Of a stretch of 33,778 nucleotides of DNA, positions 31,091-33,778 are shown one piece after another (the stretch's first letter is position 1; each line of letters opens with the position of its first letter). The stretch lies in the NCBI GenBank assembly GCA_946414465.1, contig CAMKOP010000009.1, positions 1-33,778 of the forward strand. Reading direction: 5' to 3'. A model generated the notes under the pieces. That model did not search any database. It saw only the letters and a list, made by a program, of their open reading frames with translations, and was not told the DNA's origin. A program made the position numbers and the translations under genes. The stretch is from an uncultured Candidatus Saccharibacteria bacterium (GTDB lineage: Bacteria; Patescibacteriota; Saccharimonadia; Saccharimonadales; Saccharimonadaceae).

Positions 31091-32134
31091 TCACATGTTC
31101 TCTTGACTATTTTCTGTGGTCTCTTCAGTCACAATCTCTTCAACCTTGCCATCATCCGTAGTCTTTTCAATCACAGTATCCTCAACTCGACCGTCACCTA
31201 CAGATTCTTCAGCCACATTTTTCTCATTCTTCGTAGTATCAACAACTGGTTCTATCTTTACTGGTTCATTTTCCACAATATTTAAATCAACTTCTTTGTG
31301 TGTTCTAGAAATAATCCAAGCCGCTAGAGCCGTTATAATGAACCCAGAAGCAGTCAAACCAGACAGTTCTACCCACTTTAGTAGGTTCTGATCAACAGTT
31401 ACTGGCCAAGCCAAAGCCATTATGATTACAAACACCGCACCATATACTACACAAACAATAGCCGTTATCTTTAATAGTTTCACAGCTTTCATTCTATCCT
31501 TAATAGCCAAAACATTCGATACCCAAAAACCAATCGTCGCTATACTAATTGCAACAATTAGAATTCTGGCCGCAACTGTAATAGTGTATGTCTTAGGAGT
31601 ATATGAAGAAGGGTGAGCCACGTCATAATAGACGTCGTCCATTTCATAATCACTATAATCATACTCATCATCATCATAATAATAGTCATAGTCGTCATAA
31701 TCATCAAGTTCGTCATAATCATCGTACTCACTGTCATATTCATCATACAATTCATAAGTACGAGTAGACGCATTATTCGCTCTTACAGTAGTAGTAGCAA
31801 CCTGTACTGGTGTACAAACTCCCCAAATCATCAATATACTTAAAACAAGCCAAACAATATTAGCTAAGAATCCAGTCGAAGCAAACCCTTGGATAAGCTT
31901 ACCACCTTTTTCAATTCTAATGAAATTATTGACACAAATAAATGCCGCTAAAGCTAGGATAAAGAACGTACCTTGTATCTTACCGAACATATCATTTTTC
32001 GTATCAACGAAAATCAGAATTGCCCCAAGTACTAATGAAACGATCATTATACCGGTCGCCACCCATAAGAATATATTATGGGTCTTTTTAATATTTGATA
32101 ACATTTTTTGACTAAATAAACTACTACTACTCAT
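31091..32134 (-). CDS. Six-helix membrane protein with an Asp/Tyr-rich external loop
   Basis: A 347-aa protein with helices at about 20-43, 54-72, 86-106, 188-207, 222-242 and 256-275. Between helices 3 and 4 is a loop (about 127-172) made almost only of Asp, Tyr and Glu (for example ELDDYDDYDYYYDDDEY). With a cytoplasmic N-terminus this loop is outside. The C-terminal tail (about 276-347) is acidic and contains an imperfect repeat (VEDTVIEKTT, VEEIVTEETT). No family is recognised; cation binding or surface interaction is possible. The ATG overlaps the comEC stop (ATGA), yet TATAAT (32141-32146) ends 6 nt before it, inside comEC. Confidence 0.75.
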   Translation of the reverse strand: MSSSSLFSQKMLSNIKKTHNIFLWVATGIMIVSLVLGAILIFVDTKNDMFGKIQGTFFILALAAFICVNNFIRIEKGGKLIQGFASTGFLANIVWLVLSILMIWGVCTPVQVATTTVRANNASTRTYELYDEYDSEYDDYDELDDYDDYDYYYDDDEYDYSDYEMDDVYYDVAHPSSYTPKTYTITVAARILIVAISIATIGFWVSNVLAIKDRMKAVKLLKITAIVCVVYGAVFVIIMALAWPVTVDQNLLKWVELSGLTASGFIITALAAWIISRTHKEVDLNIVENEPVKIEPVVDTTKNEKNVAEESVGDGRVEDTVIEKTTDDGKVEEIVTEETTENSQENM

Positions 32135-33585
32135 ACTTTTATTATAGCATAAGCTTTTTTAATAAACAGAATCTTTATATAATCAACCATCATCAAACCA
32201 ATAATCAAAATATAAATCAAAAACACCCACCATTGATACGGCGGAATCTCTATCATAAACTCCTTCATTCCACCAAAAAACTCAATCACCATTATATGAA
32301 AGTCTAGAATTTTCGTCGCGATCAACCCCGCCACTTGTTCCACTCCAGGAATTCCTGCCACTACACCTACTGCAAACACGCATCCCATCGCCACCGATAA
32401 AGTCGGTAGTATCAGCAAATTTGCTAGTACTGATATTAAAGACAACGTCCCAAAAAAATACAAAGATATTGGCAAAGTCATCAAAGTCGCACTCACCGTC
32501 ACCAATATCATAGATCCAATAAACCCAGGTTTCTTTGCGCCATAAAAGAATTTAATTAGCTTAGGCCCTAGCATCATGATCCCCGCATAACTCGCAAACG
32601 ACAAAAGCCATCCCAGATTTATTAAAAACATTGGATTAAGCATCAATGTAAACGCCATCGTAATTAATATCAACCGCCACGGTGCCATTTTACGCCCGTA
32701 GTACCATGTAACAAGTGACAAAATTGCCATCACTCCCGCCCTTAGTATCGACGGCGTCCATCCCACCATACACATAAAAAACACCACGAATCCGATCGAA
32801 AAGAATAGTCCAGCAAACCTTGATAATTTACCAAATATTTTTCGTGCCAATCCCACCAATATTGAAAGATGCGCCCCCGACGCCACCACGATATGCGTTA
32901 ATCCCACCATTCTCAAATTCTCATTCAAATCTTCTGGTAATCCCGATTTCATCCCTAAAAGATATGATAACCCCAAATTTACTTCCGGTTCTGATACCAG
33001 ACTTCTGATCCTTTCAGAAAAACCATCTCTCACCGCAAGCACCATATCCTTTGGTTCAGCCCTGCGTATTTTTTTCAAATACGGCCGATACATATATCCA
33101 GCATATATCCCAAACCCTTCCGACATCTTTCCTTCCAAAGTCACCTCATCCGCTCGATATATCTCTTGCGTTTGTTTCAAAGATATATAAATGCTTCCCT
33201 GCGCTTGTTTCATTTCATCACCAAATCTCAGATTAGTTAGTTTAATTTTCGTCGCACTCTCATCTGAATTCGGATCAGCCTCCACCGTCCCAGTAACCAT
33301 CACCGTCTGCCCCCAAAACTGCCGAATATAATCTTCGCCAATTAATTGACTTGCCACCCGAAAAAAAATTAGTATCATTCCAGCCACTAGCGCTACTCCA
33401 ATAAACACCAATCTAGGTCTTAAATAAACCATAATTAAAACTAGTGCCACTAATAAAAGCCAAACCGGCGAAGCAAAATAATTCACCCGAAAAATCACCG
33501 CTAATATCGCCCCGACTATTATTCCAATCGCTAGCATAACCACCAAATACGATTGGTGCACAAAACTCCACAGCTTTTTTAGCAT
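32131..33585 (-). CDS. comEC: ComEC/Rec2 competence channel protein
   Basis: A 484-aa polytopic protein that forms the inner-membrane channel for single-stranded DNA in natural transformation. The N-terminal helices and OB-like DUF4131 region (about 1-170; VMVTGTVEADPNSDESATKI) precede the Competence domain with its signature GLTHIVVASGAHLSILVG and later WTPSILRAGVMAIL and LGWLLSFASYAGI. The metallo-beta-lactamase domain of long ComEC proteins is absent, so a separate nuclease would be needed. No good TATAAT precedes the start (GATAGA lies 8 nt upstream). With PilB and pseudopilins it points to DNA uptake. Confidence 0.93.
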   Translation of the reverse strand: MLKKLWSFVHQSYLVVMLAIGIIVGAILAVIFRVNYFASPVWLLLVALVLIMVYLRPRLVFIGVALVAGMILIFFRVASQLIGEDYIRQFWGQTVMVTGTVEADPNSDESATKIKLTNLRFGDEMKQAQGSIYISLKQTQEIYRADEVTLEGKMSEGFGIYAGYMYRPYLKKIRRAEPKDMVLAVRDGFSERIRSLVSEPEVNLGLSYLLGMKSGLPEDLNENLRMVGLTHIVVASGAHLSILVGLARKIFGKLSRFAGLFFSIGFVVFFMCMVGWTPSILRAGVMAILSLVTWYYGRKMAPWRLILITMAFTLMLNPMFLINLGWLLSFASYAGIMMLGPKLIKFFYGAKKPGFIGSMILVTVSATLMTLPISLYFFGTLSLISVLANLLILPTLSVAMGCVFAVGVVAGIPGVEQVAGLIATKILDFHIMVIEFFGGMKEFMIEIPPYQWWVFLIYILIIGLMMVDYIKILFIKKAYAIIKV

Positions 33586-33665
33586 ACCATTTCTCTATCA
33601 CACCACCCCTCACTTTACAACCCCCACCTAGAAAACAGGCTCAAAATATGTTATAATTAGTACAT

Positions 33666-33742
33666 GCACCGGTAGCTCAGTGGATTAGAGCATCTGTCTT
33701 CGGAACAGAGGGTCGTGGGTTCGAGTCCCTCCCGGTGTACCA
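33666..33742 (+). tRNA. tRNA-Arg (anticodon UCG)
   Basis: Acceptor GCACCGG pairs with CCGGTGT (first pair G-U), then discriminator A and encoded CCA. Anticodon stem TCTGT/ACAGA encloses CTTCGGA (TCG). The T stem has one T-T mismatch. TGTTATAAT lies upstream, ending about 9 nt before the gene. The window ends 36 nt later, so any tail copy behind it cannot be seen. Confidence 0.93.
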
Positions 33743-33778
33743 AATATATTTATTTGTAGCCCGAAACGGAAACCCTTT

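Noticed and set aside
31558..31843. Low-complexity frames rich in Met/Thr or Ile/Val
   Set aside because: They are shadow frames of the GAT/TAT repeats that encode the Asp/Tyr-rich loop of the 31091-32134 gene.

Overview
The window looks like chromosomal DNA of a Candidatus Saccharibacteria (TM7) or closely related Patescibacteria member. This rests on gene content and style: many small membrane proteins, a type IV pilus set (PilB plus pseudopilins), ComEC, lamin-tail surface protein, a membrane-anchored ClpC-like AAA+ protein, a class I aldolase fused to a sugar-kinase-like domain, tRNAs with encoded CCA, and low to moderate G+C. TGA is used as a stop (several ATGA overlaps), so the UGA-Gly code of Gracilibacteria/Absconditabacteria does not apply. 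The lineage is an inference from remembered families; no 16S rRNA is present.

Layout. 1-378: tRNA-His and tRNA-Gly (minus) followed by a tandem array of copied tRNA-Gly 3' ends. 401-4949 (minus): two unknown proteins, tpiA, a kinase-like/aldolase fusion and a phosphomannomutase-like HAD enzyme, a glycolysis/sugar-phosphate block. 4997-6907 (minus): rplY, grpE and hrcA with a CIRCE operator. 7075-11699: a small SD-led protein, a nucleoside monophosphate kinase, a lamin-tail surface protein, a membrane protein and an atypical flavoprotein. 11706-12026: a GC-rich hairpin element, initiator tRNA and a structured element ending in a copy of the tRNA tail. 12060-15535 (minus): PilX-like protein, two pseudopilins and an FtsB-like protein. 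15574-18389: tRNA-Ile, a second copy of the structured element, and an A+T-rich accessory patch with a membrane protein and an HD-domain protein. 18463-23056: small proteins, DsbA-like thiol protein, CBS protein, a 134-bp inverted-repeat element and aspS. 23114-29974: tRNA-Arg(UCU), methyltransferase, pilB, a two-gene ClpC-like operon and a DUF1846 protein. 30001-33742: tRNA-Ser with a tail copy, yebC, an Asp/Tyr-rich membrane protein, comEC and tRNA-Arg(UCG).

Two genome-style signals stand out. First, 19 genes have a perfect TATAAT ending exactly 6 or 7 nt before the start codon, 18 of them as an extended -10 (TGnTATAAT), which predicts leaderless mRNAs; a smaller set has strong Shine-Dalgarno sites instead. 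Second, tRNA genes are followed by short non-coding elements that end in an exact copy of the tRNA 3' tail including CCA. The copies behind tRNA-fMet and tRNA-Ile share a conserved multi-helix fold whose outer helix covaries completely, so they are my best candidate for an undescribed element (structured RNA or folded DNA mobile unit).

Functionally, the pilus proteins, PilB and ComEC fit a pilus/DNA-uptake lifestyle. tpiA with the aldolase fusion covers the middle of glycolysis. hrcA-grpE is an autoregulated heat-shock pair. Several enzymes lack expected catalytic residues (sugar-kinase-like domain, flavoprotein, ClpC D1 domain, TIM loop 6).
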